The notes beneath the pieces are model-generated. The model worked only from the letters and a program-made list of their open reading frames with translations. It searched no databases and was not told the origin of the DNA. A stretch of DNA of 64,000 bases from Paraburkholderia caffeinilytica. Its GTDB lineage: Bacteria > Pseudomonadota > Gammaproteobacteria > Burkholderiales > Burkholderiaceae. Positions 25,986 through 35,345 of this stretch are shown here, one piece after another (position 1 is the first letter of the stretch; each line of letters begins with the position of its first letter). The translations under genes and the position numbers were made by a program. The DNA lies in NCBI RefSeq assembly GCF_003368325.1, contig NZ_CP031466.1, positions 372,001 through 436,000 on the forward strand. Reading direction: 5' to 3'.

Positions 25986-26315
25986 TCAGCGGTATTTTCT
26001 GAAGTCTGATATCCGCCTCCCAGTTCGCGATTTTCCGTAACCAGGGAGGCATGAGAACTGAAACATGCGGCTCGTAAAGCGGACATCCAGCTGAATTGGC
26101 AGTCCGCATGAGTGTGCTTGATGGCGACCGCACCGCTCGATCTTCCTGGCTGCCCATTTGTCGGCGGCGGGTGAATGTAAATCCACTGTGATGAGGTGGT
26201 CACTGTTCCTGAGGAGAGCTTCCTCGGAAGGACTTGCTTTGCCTTCGGCCCGCAGGCGGGTGATTGGCTCTTCGGTGTGTTGATGAACGAGGTCCGCCGG
26301 TGGTACTGAACTCAT
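25986..26315 (-). CDS. Hypothetical small protein, weak support
   Basis: 109 codons divergent from the LRAT-fold gene, 26 bases away. The first 65 residues look protein-like (EEALLRNSDHLITVDLHS), whereas the C-terminal third does not, so a frameshift or a truncated gene is possible. No ribosome site is visible ahead of the ATG at 26315. I do not recognise a family. It is reported because it is the best frame in this stretch. Confidence 0.28.
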   Translation of the reverse strand: MSSVPPADLVHQHTEEPITRLRAEGKASPSEEALLRNSDHLITVDLHSPAADKWAARKIERCGRHQAHSCGLPIQLDVRFTSRMFQFSCLPGYGKSRTGRRISDFRKYR

Positions 26316-26341
26316 CGCGGATATGACATGGGTGGCTCGTC

Positions 26342-26842
26342 ATGGAAACTCCTTATGTTGATTGGCTCGCAACTTCGCGGGCGTTGACCACCGCAGGATG
26401 CGCTATCGCAATTGGCGCCCATCTTATTAGTGAACGGGACGGCTATACACACCACGGAATTTATGCGGGGAATGGACAAGTTATTCACTATGGCGGCTTT
26501 CATCATTCCTCGAAACGGCGCCCCATTGAATATATTCCATTGCACGGATTTGCAGCAGGAAAAGGCATAAAAATTCAATCTGAACCCGACGCCATTTATA
26601 CCGGGACCGATGCCGTGGAGAGAGCCAGGTCCCGCCTCGGCGAAGACCAATATCAGTTGCTGACCAATAACTGCGAACACTTCTGCACCTGGTGTGTATC
26701 AGGCGTCGGGCGGAGTGAGCAGGTGCGCCGGTGCTTAAGGAATCCGTGGACAGGTATCAAGATGTTGTTTGCGCTTGCGAGGGGAGAGTGCATGCCCTCC
26801 GTGACCGCGCGAAGCCGAATCGCCGGGACATTCGCGGCTTAG
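26342..26842 (+). CDS. LRAT/NlpC-P60-fold protein (copy 1)
   Basis: 166 residues. The two halves of the active site are seen: HHGIYAGNGQVIHY (His38) and LLTNNCEHFCTWC (Cys111). This is the circularly permuted papain-like fold of lecithin:retinol acyltransferase (LRAT) and related bacterial enzymes; members transfer acyl groups through the Cys. There is no signal peptide. GC content is lower than in neighbours. The protein is clearly related to the one encoded at 43341-43844, sharing ARSRLGE and the pattern SEQV-x(2)-C-L. The substrate is unknown. The ribosome site is weak, so the start is the first ATG. Confidence 0.85.
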   Translation: METPYVDWLATSRALTTAGCAIAIGAHLISERDGYTHHGIYAGNGQVIHYGGFHHSSKRRPIEYIPLHGFAAGKGIKIQSEPDAIYTGTDAVERARSRLGEDQYQLLTNNCEHFCTWCVSGVGRSEQVRRCLRNPWTGIKMLFALARGECMPSVTARSRIAGTFAA

Positions 26843-26932
26843 ATTGCGCTGCGTGACGCCGAGGTCGCACCGAATATGCACCGTGATTCTCTACGAAGAA
26901 CTCTTTTACTCAACGATCTGATAGGCCAGAAA

Positions 26933-28450
26933 ATGAGCATTCAGTCACACACCGGACAGCGCGCATCACGCGTGCCGAAGCTGGGTGTCTCGGCGATGTT
27001 GGCGGCGGTGCTGTCGGCGTGCGTGAACTACGCCGGCATCCACAGCGACGCGAAAACGGCCGACCCACAACAGTATGCGACGCAGCAGAGCCTTCCCGCC
27101 GAACAGGGTCATTGGCCCGGCGCCAACTGGGCCGACCAGTTCGGCGACGCGCAACTCAAGACGCTGATCGACGAAGCGTTAAAAGGCAACCCGACACTCG
27201 ACCAGGCACGTGCTCGCGTTGCGGCTGCATCGGCATACAGCGAAACGGCGAGGGCGAGCACGATGCCGCGCGTCGACGCGAGCTATTCGCTCACACGTCA
27301 ACAGTTCTCGAATACAACATTCATGCCGCCTCCATTTGGCGGCTCGTGGCAGACGGAGAACAAGGGCCTGCTGGGCGTCTCCTATGATCTCGATCTGTGG
27401 GGCAAGAACCGCGAAGCGCTGAAGGCGGCAATCTCGCGGCTTCAGGCAAGCCAGGCCGACGCGGAAGTCGTCAAGCTGACGCTGACCACGTTGATTGCCC
27501 GCACGTACAACCAGCTTGCGCGTCTGTATGCGTTGCGCGATATCGCACAACAGGAAATCACGCAGCGCGAGCAGATCGACCGTATCACGGCGGGCCGAAT
27601 CGCAGCGGGCCTGGAAACGGAAGTCGAACGCAAGACCGCGCAGGCCAATCTTGCAACGAGCCGCGCTGCGCTGAAATCGTTCGACGGACAGATCATCACG
27701 ACGCGCTATCAGATCGCCGCGCTGCTCGGCGCGGGTCCCGACCGCGGCCTGCGGATCGCACGCCCGGCGCTTGGCACGGGTGACGAAGTGCGTCTGCCCG
27801 ACAACCTGCCCGCCGATCTCGTCAGCCGTCGCCCGGAGATCGTCGCTGCGCGCTGGCGCGTCGACGCGATGACGCACGACGTGAAGGAAGCGAAGGCCGA
27901 GTTCTATCCCGACATCAACCTGAGCGCCGCAATCGGGCTCGACGCTTTCGGCTTTGGCCGCTTTCTGACGGCGGCGAGCCGCACGGCATCGGTCGGTCCG
28001 GCAATCCACTTGCCGATCTTCGACGCAGGTGAACTGCGTGCGCAACTGAAGGGCCGCTATGCCGACTTCGACTATGCCGTCGCGACCTACAACCAGGCGC
28101 TCGTGACAGCGTTGAGCGAAGTCGCAACGCAACTCGCCGACGTGCGTTCGACGGATGCGCAGCTTGTCGATGCGCAGACCGCACAAGAAGCCGCTGGCAA
28201 AGCCGCCGAACTCGCGCTTGTGCAATACAAGGCCGGTCTCACGAATCAACTGACCGTGTTGAACGCCGACGTCAACGCGCTTTCCGCCAATCAGAGCGTC
28301 GCGAATTTGCGCATGAACCGCGTCGATCAGCAGATTGCACTGGCTGCCGCGCTGGGCGGCGGTTTCGTCGACACGTCGGACGCAAACGCCGGAGCCGCGC
28401 CGCGCGCCGATGCGTCCGCACCCAACACGCCTGTCGTCGCCGCGCGCTGA
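26933..28450 (+). CDS. NodT-type outer-membrane efflux lipoprotein
   Basis: 505 residues from the ATG at 26933, which puts a lipoprotein signal at the right distance (AMLAAVLSAC, acylated Cys near residue 23). The body has two repeated outer-membrane-factor halves with long helices, for example PADLVSRRPEIVAARWRVDA and the final ALVQYKAGLTNQLTVLNADV. It forms the trimeric outer-membrane channel of a tripartite pump. The adaptor and DHA2 permease genes follow with short gaps, giving a complete EmrAB-TolC-like drug efflux operon. Confidence 0.93.
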   Translation: MSIQSHTGQRASRVPKLGVSAMLAAVLSACVNYAGIHSDAKTADPQQYATQQSLPAEQGHWPGANWADQFGDAQLKTLIDEALKGNPTLDQARARVAAASAYSETARASTMPRVDASYSLTRQQFSNTTFMPPPFGGSWQTENKGLLGVSYDLDLWGKNREALKAAISRLQASQADAEVVKLTLTTLIARTYNQLARLYALRDIAQQEITQREQIDRITAGRIAAGLETEVERKTAQANLATSRAALKSFDGQIITTRYQIAALLGAGPDRGLRIARPALGTGDEVRLPDNLPADLVSRRPEIVAARWRVDAMTHDVKEAKAEFYPDINLSAAIGLDAFGFGRFLTAASRTASVGPAIHLPIFDAGELRAQLKGRYADFDYAVATYNQALVTALSEVATQLADVRSTDAQLVDAQTAQEAAGKAAELALVQYKAGLTNQLTVLNADVNALSANQSVANLRMNRVDQQIALAAALGGGFVDTSDANAGAAPRADASAPNTPVVAAR

Positions 28451-28484
28451 GCGGCTGCCTACCGAATCTGTCTGGAGACTTGAA

Positions 28485-29798
28485 ATGAGCGAAATCGATG
28501 CAACGGAGCGCCGGGGGACCCTGGCGGCGGGCGCGAAACATGACGCGGCACAGACGAAAGCTTCTGTTGCAACGGAACCCGACACGCGCAAGCGCAAGGT
28601 GCTGCTCGCGCTGCTCGGCGTGGCTGTCGTGGTGTCGGCGGCGGCTTACGGCGCGTATTACATGACCTATGCGCGCTATCACGAATCCACCGACGACGCG
28701 TACGTCAGCGGCAACCTCGTGCAACTGACGCCGCAGGTGGCAGGCACCGTCGTTGCCGTGAATGCCGACGATACGCAGATCGTGAAGGCGGGCGACCCCG
28801 TCGTCACGCTCGACAACGCCGATGCCAAAGTCGCGCTCGGCAACGCCGAGGCGACGCTGGGGCAGACCGTGCGGCAGGTGAGCAGCCTGTACGTGAACAA
28901 CGATTTCTACGCAGCGAACGTCACCCAGAAGCAGTCCGATCTGGCCCGCGCGCAGGACGATCTGCGGCGCCGCCAGGCCGTCGCCGATACGGGCGCCGTG
29001 TCGGCCGAAGACATCGCGCACGCGCGCGACACCGTAACGGCGGCGCGCGCCGCGCTCGACGCCGCGCGTCAACAGGCACAAGCCAACCGGGCGTTGACCG
29101 ACCGCACGACGATCGAACAGCACCCGAACGTGCAAGCCGCCGCGTCGAGAGTGCGCGATGCGTATCTTGCCTATGCGCGCAACACGTTGCCCGCGCCCGT
29201 CACAGGCTATGTCGCGAAGCGATCGGTGCAGGTCGGCCAGCGCGTGTCGCCGGGCACGCCGTTGATGGCGATCGTGCCGCTCGACGGCGTGTGGGTTGAC
29301 GCGAACTACAAGGAAAGCCAGTTGCGCAGCATGCGCATCGGTCAACCCGTCACGCTGACGGCCGATGTGTATGGCGGCAAGGTTAAGTATCACGGCCGCG
29401 TCGTCGGCTTTTCGGCGGGTACGGGCAGCGCGTTCGCGAGTTTGCCGGCGCAGAACGCGACGGGCAACTGGATCAAGATCGTCCAGCGTTTGCCCGCGCG
29501 CATCCAGCTCGATCGGAAGGAACTCGAAGCGCATCCGCTGCGCATTGGCCTGTCGATGGATGTCGATGTGGATACGCGTGACGACACGGGCCCGCAGCTC
29601 GGCGCGGCGATGAACACGTCGTATCGCACGGATGTGTTTGCCGAATACGGCGCGCAGGCAGACGCCGAGATCGAGAAGATCATCGCGCAGAACATTGTCC
29701 GTTTGCATATTGCGTCCACGGACAACGTCGCAGTGTCGATGCCTTCCGCAAAGCGCGACGCAAGCGACAAGAGTGGTGCTAAACAGCGAGCAGGTTGA
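28485..29798 (+). CDS. EmrA-like membrane-fusion protein of MFS efflux pump
   Basis: 437 residues. A membrane anchor at about 39-60 is followed by the EmrA-type motif STDDAYVSGNLVQLTPQVAG, a helical hairpin of about 100-200, the second lipoyl half (APVTGYVAKRSVQVGQRVSP) and VWVDANYKESQL of the barrel region. It links the DHA2 permease to the outer-membrane channel. The ATG at 28485 follows TGGAG. Start and stop positions leave 34 bases after the channel gene and 105 before the permease gene, consistent with one transcript. Confidence 0.93.
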   Translation: MSEIDATERRGTLAAGAKHDAAQTKASVATEPDTRKRKVLLALLGVAVVVSAAAYGAYYMTYARYHESTDDAYVSGNLVQLTPQVAGTVVAVNADDTQIVKAGDPVVTLDNADAKVALGNAEATLGQTVRQVSSLYVNNDFYAANVTQKQSDLARAQDDLRRRQAVADTGAVSAEDIAHARDTVTAARAALDAARQQAQANRALTDRTTIEQHPNVQAAASRVRDAYLAYARNTLPAPVTGYVAKRSVQVGQRVSPGTPLMAIVPLDGVWVDANYKESQLRSMRIGQPVTLTADVYGGKVKYHGRVVGFSAGTGSAFASLPAQNATGNWIKIVQRLPARIQLDRKELEAHPLRIGLSMDVDVDTRDDTGPQLGAAMNTSYRTDVFAEYGAQADAEIEKIIAQNIVRLHIASTDNVAVSMPSAKRDASDKSGAKQRAG

Positions 29799-29903
29799 AT
29801 CGCATCCCAGGGCGCGCCGCGCAGTCGCGTTCTGGTTCATTCAATAGTCTGACAGGCCGGATCAATGCGCCGGACCTGTCGAAAACTTCAGACTGGAAGC
29901 GAG

Positions 29904-31454
29904 ATGAATTCCCCAATGCAACTTGCACCGCATCCGTTGACAGGCGGAAAGCTGATTCTCGCGACAATCGCCGTCGCGCTCGCAACGTTCATGAACGTGC
30001 TCGATTCATCCATTGCCAACGTTGCGATTCCAACCATCTCGGGTAACCTCGGTGTATCCGTCGACGAAGGCACCTGGGTGATCACGCTGTTCTCGGCGGC
30101 CAATGCCGTCGCGATTCCGCTGACGGGCTGGCTCACGCAGCGCGTCGGCCAGATCAAGCTGTTCGTGGCTGCGATCGTGCTGTTCGTGTTCTCGTCGTGG
30201 CTGTGCGGGGTCGCGCCGAATCTGATCGTGCTGCTCGCTGCACGCGTACTGCAGGGCGCCGTCGCGGGCCCGCTGATTCCCCTTTCGCAGGCCATTCTGC
30301 TCAGCTCCTATCCGAAGGAAAAAAGTTCGACGGCGCTGTCGCTGTGGGCGATGACGGCAACGGTCGGGCCGATCGCGGGTCCTGCGCTGGGCGGCTGGAT
30401 CACCGATAGCTACAGTTGGTCGTGGATCTTCTACATCAACATTCCAGTGGGTCTGTTTGCCGCAGCCGTGACGTGGATGATCTACCGCGACCGCGAGACG
30501 CCGGCGCGCAAACTGCCCATCGACAAGGTTGGCCTGATGTCACTCGTCGTGTGGGTCGCGTCACTGCAGATCATGCTCGACAAGGGCAAGGATCTCGACT
30601 GGTTCAGCTCTCCCGTGATCTGCATTCTTGCGGTCGTCGCGGCGATCAGCTTCCTGTTCTTTCTGATCTGGGAGTTCACGGAGAAGAACCCGATCGTCGA
30701 TCTTCGCCTCTTCGCGGGACGCAATTTCCGCGGCGGCACGATCGCGATTTCGGTCGCTTACGCGGTGTTCTTCTCGAACCTCGTGATCTTGCCGCAGTGG
30801 ATCCAGGGTTATCTCGGCTATCGTTCCGTGGATGCGGGTCTCGTCACCGCGCCGCTAGGGATTTTCGCCGTGCTGCTTGCACCCGTAATGGCGAAGATCA
30901 TGCCGAAGTCCGATGCACGAGTGCTCGCGACGCTGGCCTTCCTCGGCTTTGCAGGCGTGTTCTTCATGCGCTCGCACTACACGACGGGCGTCGACCCTTA
31001 TACCCTGGTGCTGCCGACGCTGCTGCAAGGCATTCCCATGGCGCTATTTTTTACGCCGCTTACCGCGATCGTCCTGTCTGGGCTGTCACCCGACAAGATT
31101 CCGGCGGCCGCCGGCCTGTCCAACTTCGTGCGCGTGTTCGCAGGCGGCGTCGGCACGTCATTGATCTCGACGGGCTGGAACGACCGAACGATCCTCCACC
31201 ATGCGCAACTCGCCGAACAGTCGAGTGTGAACAGCCCCGGCTATATGGGCGCGATCGCGAACCTCCACGCGACGCTTGGCGGCGGCATGGATCAGGCCGC
31301 GGCGTTTTTCGAACGCTCGCTGAATGCGCAGGCTGCGATGCTCGCGCTGAACGATATTTTCTGGCTCTCGTCGATGATCTTCATTGTGATCGTTCCGCTG
31401 GTCTGGCTCACCAAGCCCGGCAAGGGCGGCGCTGGGGCGGCGGGTGCTCACTGA
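29904..31454 (+). CDS. EmrB-like DHA2-family (14-helix) multidrug MFS transporter
   Basis: 516 residues from the ATG at 29904, with GGAAG nine bases ahead. It has fourteen predicted hydrophobic helices. DHA2 landmarks are present: motif near LATFMNVLDSSIANVAIPTI in helix 1, ARVLQGAVAGPLIPLSQAIL in helix 4 and GPALGGWITDSYSWSWIFYI (motif C) in helix 5. It is a proton-driven exporter of toxic compounds working with the EmrA-like adaptor and NodT-type channel encoded just upstream. No dedicated regulator is next to this operon; the substrate cannot be told. Confidence 0.93.
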   Translation: MNSPMQLAPHPLTGGKLILATIAVALATFMNVLDSSIANVAIPTISGNLGVSVDEGTWVITLFSAANAVAIPLTGWLTQRVGQIKLFVAAIVLFVFSSWLCGVAPNLIVLLAARVLQGAVAGPLIPLSQAILLSSYPKEKSSTALSLWAMTATVGPIAGPALGGWITDSYSWSWIFYINIPVGLFAAAVTWMIYRDRETPARKLPIDKVGLMSLVVWVASLQIMLDKGKDLDWFSSPVICILAVVAAISFLFFLIWEFTEKNPIVDLRLFAGRNFRGGTIAISVAYAVFFSNLVILPQWIQGYLGYRSVDAGLVTAPLGIFAVLLAPVMAKIMPKSDARVLATLAFLGFAGVFFMRSHYTTGVDPYTLVLPTLLQGIPMALFFTPLTAIVLSGLSPDKIPAAAGLSNFVRVFAGGVGTSLISTGWNDRTILHHAQLAEQSSVNSPGYMGAIANLHATLGGGMDQAAAFFERSLNAQAAMLALNDIFWLSSMIFIVIVPLVWLTKPGKGGAGAAGAH

Positions 31455-31485
31455 GTAAGCCCACTTCACATACGCGAGGATTTCA

Positions 31486-32097
31486 ATGAAGCTACTTTGC
31501 CGTCTTTTGTGCGCCACCAGCCTGTCTATCCTTCTGGCTGCGTCGGCCGTTGCGCAGCCGTCGACCGACTTCAAGCTCTCGAGCCCCGACATTGCTCCTG
31601 GCGGCAAGATCGATAACAAATTCGTGCTCAACGCGTTCGGTTGTACGGGTGGCAACGTGTCGCCCGCACTCGTCTGGAAAAATGCACCGACGGGGACGCG
31701 GTCGTTTGCACTGGAGGTATACGATCCAGATGCGCCGAGCGGTAGCGGTTGGTGGCACTGGACCGTCTACAACATTCCCGCAGCCGTTACGCAACTGCCG
31801 CGAGGTGTCGGCAACGATCCGTCCCGTTTGCCTGTCGGCGCCAGTCCCGGCATGAACGACTTCCAGGACACCGGCGCGGTTGGCGCCAACGGTAACTATG
31901 GCGGCCCCTGTCCGCCGGTGGGCGACAAGCCTCACCGGTATTTCTTCACGCTGTATGCATTGTCGGTCGACGATTTCTACGCCGCGGCGGGTATTCCGAA
32001 GACGGGTACCGCCGCCCTGCATGGCTTTGCACTGAACAAGGCGTTGGGTGACAAGGTGCTCGGCAAGGCGTCTTTTTCTGCCTACTACGGCCGGTAA
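31486..32097 (+). CDS. Secreted YbhB/YbcL-type PEBP-like protein
   Basis: 203 residues with a signal peptide (SLSILLAASAVAQ), then the phosphatidylethanolamine-binding-protein fold: FALEVYDPDAPSGSGWWHW, PVGDKPHRYFFTLYAL and a C-terminal KALGDKVLGKASF. Bacterial members are of unclear function; a raf-kinase-inhibitor label is only historical. It starts 31 bases after the DHA2 permease gene on the same strand and is probably in the same transcript, but there is no known reason for it to take part in efflux. Confidence 0.88.
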   Translation: MKLLCRLLCATSLSILLAASAVAQPSTDFKLSSPDIAPGGKIDNKFVLNAFGCTGGNVSPALVWKNAPTGTRSFALEVYDPDAPSGSGWWHWTVYNIPAAVTQLPRGVGNDPSRLPVGASPGMNDFQDTGAVGANGNYGGPCPPVGDKPHRYFFTLYALSVDDFYAAAGIPKTGTAALHGFALNKALGDKVLGKASFSAYYGR

Positions 32098-32289
32098 CTT
32101 ACGACCGGAGCCAACCGGCCGTGCCCGGTCGCGGTGACGGCAGAGCGCCCCTCGCGGGCGCATCATACGCAGTCGGAAACGAGAGTTTCAATCGTTCAGG
32201 TCCGTTCGCTCATCATAGCGGACGGCCTGATTGCGACAGAACCGACCTTGTTCATGTCCAGGTGTCTTCAAGGCATCAAGCACGCGGCG

Positions 32290-32805
32290 TTATGAGTTGC
32301 TGTCGTCGTCCGACGGCACAAGCGCGACGACGTTCTCAATTCCGTGTCGAGCCATCTTGGTGTAAGGACAGAAGCGTTCCGTGTTGCGCACCAGTTCCCC
32401 GGCGACGGCGCGCTCGACACCGGGCAAACGGACGCGGGTGTGCGCCGTCAACTTGAACAAACCGTCGATCGGGTCGCGGCCGAAGTCGACCGTGACGCCC
32501 ACGGAGGCGCCGGGAATCGGAATGCCTGACCGCGCTGCCAGCAGACTCAGCGCGCCATGAAAGCAGGCCGCGTAACCCGCCGCGAATAGCTGCTCCGGAT
32601 TGGTGCCGCCGCCGGGGCCGCCTAGTGCCTCCGGGATTCGCAAGTCGACTGCGAGCTGGCCGTCGTCGGAGCGGGCAATGCCCGACGCGCGTCCGTGACC
32701 GGCGTCGCCGCCGGTCACGGTGACCGTGGTCGAATACAGCGTTTGCGCGTCTTGCCCGTAATACTTATCGAGCAATGTCAGCGGCGGTGGACGCAATGTT
32801 GTCAT
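32290..32805 (-). CDS. OsmC/Ohr-family organic hydroperoxide resistance protein (copy 2)
   Basis: 171 residues. Redox Cys pair in QLFAAGYAACFHGALSLL and ERFCPYTKMARHG, and the shared N-terminal stretch ending TTVTVTGG. It is paralogous to the protein at 24928-25428. It lies 168 bases downstream of a LysR gene in the same direction; that LysR is likely to be its regulator or neighbour by descent. Peroxide reduction in the cytosol is expected from the family. The gene lies back-to-tail with the PEBP-like gene, 192 bases away. Confidence 0.92.
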   Translation of the reverse strand: MTTLRPPPLTLLDKYYGQDAQTLYSTTVTVTGGDAGHGRASGIARSDDGQLAVDLRIPEALGGPGGGTNPEQLFAAGYAACFHGALSLLAARSGIPIPGASVGVTVDFGRDPIDGLFKLTAHTRVRLPGVERAVAGELVRNTERFCPYTKMARHGIENVVALVPSDDDSNS

Positions 32806-32973
32806 GGCGCGCCTCGTATGTGCTTGACAATGTTTTACCGGACTGGCCGCGATTGGCGTGCCGTCTTTACAGGAAGCATCTTAGGCGTGCGCTACGTCAT
32901 GCGGTAGGGTCGCCGAGGGATTCGCCGTGTTGCATCAGAAGCATCAGTCAACACAGCGTCGTTTGAGGCGTCA

Positions 32974-33999
32974 TTATTCGATCGCCGATAACGTCGTCAT
33001 TGTCGTCAGACACTGCAGATCGAGTGCTCTCGTGTGCTCGGTCATGTAGTCGATGAACACACGGATCCGCGCCGGAAGATGCTTGCGGCTCAGATAGCAG
33101 AGGTAGTGGCCACCGTCTTCGGGTGCATGCTGCGCGAGGCAAGGGAGGAGTTTCCCGTTGCCGATCAGATCGCAAACCAGATAGGCCGGTAACTGCGCGA
33201 TGCCCAGCCCATCGAGCACCGCCTGCAAGATCAGATCCGCGTCGTTGAACGTATGTAGCGCGGCAGGCTGGTGCCGCTGCGCGAGGCCGTCGACCTTGAA
33301 TTCCCACGCCCTGACGCGGCCGGACGCCGTCCGGAAGTTGATGCAGCGATGATCCACCAGTTCACCGACATGGCGCGGCAAGCCGTGAATCCTTGCATAG
33401 GCGGGCGACGCACAGACGATCATCTGCATCGGGATCAGCTGCCGCGCTACGATTCCGCTGTCCTCCATGCGTCCATCGCGAAACGATACGTCGACGCGAT
33501 CGGCAGTGAAGTCGGCGGGGCGATCGTTCAGTACCAGTTCCAGGGCGATCTCGGGATATTGCGTGTGAAAACCTCGCAGCAGCGGCGCGACAATCTTGCG
33601 GCCGAAGCCGGGCGTGGAGCCGATGAGCAGATGGCCGCGCGGCGGCCCGTTGCGCAGCTCCCGCATGTCTTCCAGCGCCTGGGCGATGCGCTCCATACCC
33701 GGCTGACAGTTCTCATAGAAGAGTTCGCCCTCGCGCGTCAGCGACGTACTGCGAGTTGTGCGCAGGAAAAGACGTGTGTCGAGCTGGGCCTCGAGTTTCT
33801 GTACGTTGCGGCTGACCGAGGAGCGACCGATGCCGAGGCGATCGCCCGCACGGGCAAAGCTGCCTTCGCTGGCAACGGCCAGAAAGGAAACGACGCCTGC
33901 GTAACTGGTCGCGAATCTGCTTGCAAAGGGATCGTCGGCGCTGGCGGCGGGGCAGCGTAATGGGAGAACTGAGATGGGAGCGCGGGTCGGGGAGTCCAT
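32974..33999 (-). CDS. LysR-family transcriptional regulator (copy 2)
   Basis: 341 residues, with the same plan as the LysR at 20166-21203 and long identical stretches (for example SFARAGDRLGIGRSSVSRNV in the helix-turn-helix and RQLIPMQMIVCASPAYA in the effector domain). The ATG at 33999 is preceded within 23 bases by a palindrome, TGTCA-N4-TGACA, which could be an autoregulatory site. The OsmC gene follows on the same strand and the DedA-rhodanese gene lies upstream. Effector unknown; a redox signal would fit the OsmC neighbour, by inference. Confidence 0.9.
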   Translation of the reverse strand: MDSPTRAPISVLPLRCPAASADDPFASRFATSYAGVVSFLAVASEGSFARAGDRLGIGRSSVSRNVQKLEAQLDTRLFLRTTRSTSLTREGELFYENCQPGMERIAQALEDMRELRNGPPRGHLLIGSTPGFGRKIVAPLLRGFHTQYPEIALELVLNDRPADFTADRVDVSFRDGRMEDSGIVARQLIPMQMIVCASPAYARIHGLPRHVGELVDHRCINFRTASGRVRAWEFKVDGLAQRHQPAALHTFNDADLILQAVLDGLGIAQLPAYLVCDLIGNGKLLPCLAQHAPEDGGHYLCYLSRKHLPARIRVFIDYMTEHTRALDLQCLTTMTTLSAIE

Positions 34000-34021
34000 A
34001 CTAGGCCAGACGTATCAGCAC

Positions 34022-34035
34022 TGTCATTTGTGACA
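34022..34035. promoter_or_regulatory. Palindrome ahead of LysR copy 2
   Basis: TGTCATTTGTGACA has 5-bp arms around four bases and ends 23 bases from the LysR start. LysR proteins often bind such T-N11-A-type palindromes near their own promoters. Proposed as an operator; binding is not shown by sequence. Confidence 0.45.
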
Positions 34036-34297
34036 TCGTGCGCTGCTTTTTTGCGGTGGATGTGCGGGCGTGCTGAGGGCCTTACTTCACCGGCACGAGG
34101 AGTAGCCGAGGTCCTCGATTGGTCAACGAGTGGGAGTTGGCCATTGCCGTGATAGCACCCGGCGGATAGATGACAGGGCAAGTCATCCCTCTGGAGGATG
34201 GCTTCGACGTCAGTTAACGGTTTGTCATTCTGGAATGACCCTCGCAGTCGGGGCGCCTCCCGTGGGCCGCCCTTGCGCTTTGTAGACACGGCTGTAA

Positions 34298-35302
34298 TCA
34301 ATGCGCGAAAAGTCTTGTCTCTTCTCCACTGATTGCTGCGTCGTTCATCGCTATTATCGGCTCGACGTCGAAGCCCGCCACACGCCACGCATCGATACCG
34401 CCAGTAAGTGGCAATGCAAGCTTGACGCCGGCCAGTCGCAACCGCTTGGCCATCCACGCCGCGGAGACTTCGTTTGGACATGAACAATAGATGACGAGCG
34501 TCCGGTTCGCTCCATAGCGCTCCACGATTTGCGGCAGTTTCCGTTCATCCGCAAACACGGCGCCTGGAATGACAAACGGATCGAGCATTCGCCGCTCGGC
34601 GGAGCGGATATCGAACACGACTGGCCGCGGATTGTTCGCGAGCAATGCATGCAATTCGCCCACGCTGATCCGTGCCTTCTCGAGCGCTTTTGCCAGCATG
34701 ATTCTCCGGCAGTATCGATACAACACGTAAAACACCAGTGCGATACCGATCACGATCAACGCCTGCCAGCCAAGATGGGAGATAAGTACGAAAACCACAT
34801 CGATCTGTGACGCGAATAGCGCACCGATGGCCAGCCCAACCGATGCCCACAGCGCAACGCCGGCGCAATCGTGCAGGACAAAGGAACGCAACCTGACGGC
34901 CATTGCGCCGCACAGCGGCACGGCAACGAGCGACAAGCCAGGTACGAAGCGTGCAACGATCAGCACGCGGACTCCCCAGCGCCCAAAGAAGCGCTCGGTC
35001 TTCCTGACGCACGTTTCGCGCGAGAGCGACAGTTTGCAAACGGTATGAAGCGTGCGTTCGCCGTACCGCTTGCCACCCTGAAACCAGATCAGATCGCCCA
35101 GCACACCGCCAATCACAGCGGAGCCCAGGATCGCCGAGAAATGCAGCAGTGTCGATGACGCGGCGTGTATGGCGAGCGCAGTGCCTGCTCCAACCGTGAT
35201 CAATGTCGGTAAGACAGGCAACGGCAGGCCAAGCGAAGAACCAAGCACATTCAGGAATACGACTAGCATTCCGTACCGTGCGATCAATTCATGGGACAAC
35301 AT
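34298..35302 (-). CDS. DedA-rhodanese fusion membrane protein
   Basis: 334 residues. The N-terminal 200 residues are a DedA domain very similar to the protein at 13277-13951 (GGVLGDLIWFQGGKRYG, VARFVPGLSLVAVPLCGAMA). After a last membrane helix near 180-200 comes a cytosolic rhodanese domain, with VVFDIRSAERR and the active-site Cys loop in VIYCSCPNEVSAAW. Rhodanese domains handle sulfur or bind anions through that Cys. DedA-rhodanese fusions exist in proteobacteria but their role is unclear. It sits next to the second LysR-OsmC unit, while the shorter DedA sits in the first cluster. Confidence 0.9.
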   Translation of the reverse strand: MLSHELIARYGMLVVFLNVLGSSLGLPLPVLPTLITVGAGTALAIHAASSTLLHFSAILGSAVIGGVLGDLIWFQGGKRYGERTLHTVCKLSLSRETCVRKTERFFGRWGVRVLIVARFVPGLSLVAVPLCGAMAVRLRSFVLHDCAGVALWASVGLAIGALFASQIDVVFVLISHLGWQALIVIGIALVFYVLYRYCRRIMLAKALEKARISVGELHALLANNPRPVVFDIRSAERRMLDPFVIPGAVFADERKLPQIVERYGANRTLVIYCSCPNEVSAAWMAKRLRLAGVKLALPLTGGIDAWRVAGFDVEPIIAMNDAAISGEETRLFAH

Positions 35303-35345
35303 GGTGCTCTCCTTGTGGCATTCACGTACCCGTCTTGAAGATCGT

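Larger units (their letters stand above)
25429..26341. other. 913-base region with a LysR relic and a doubtful small frame
   Basis: No intact known gene is seen. It contains a LysR fragment (25595-25729) and one doubtful minus-strand frame (25986-26315), both listed separately. The rest, including the control regions of the OsmC and LRAT-fold genes, shows nothing clear. I looked for a sigma-54 promoter ahead of the LRAT-fold gene and found none with correct GG-N10-GC spacing. Confidence 0.5.
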
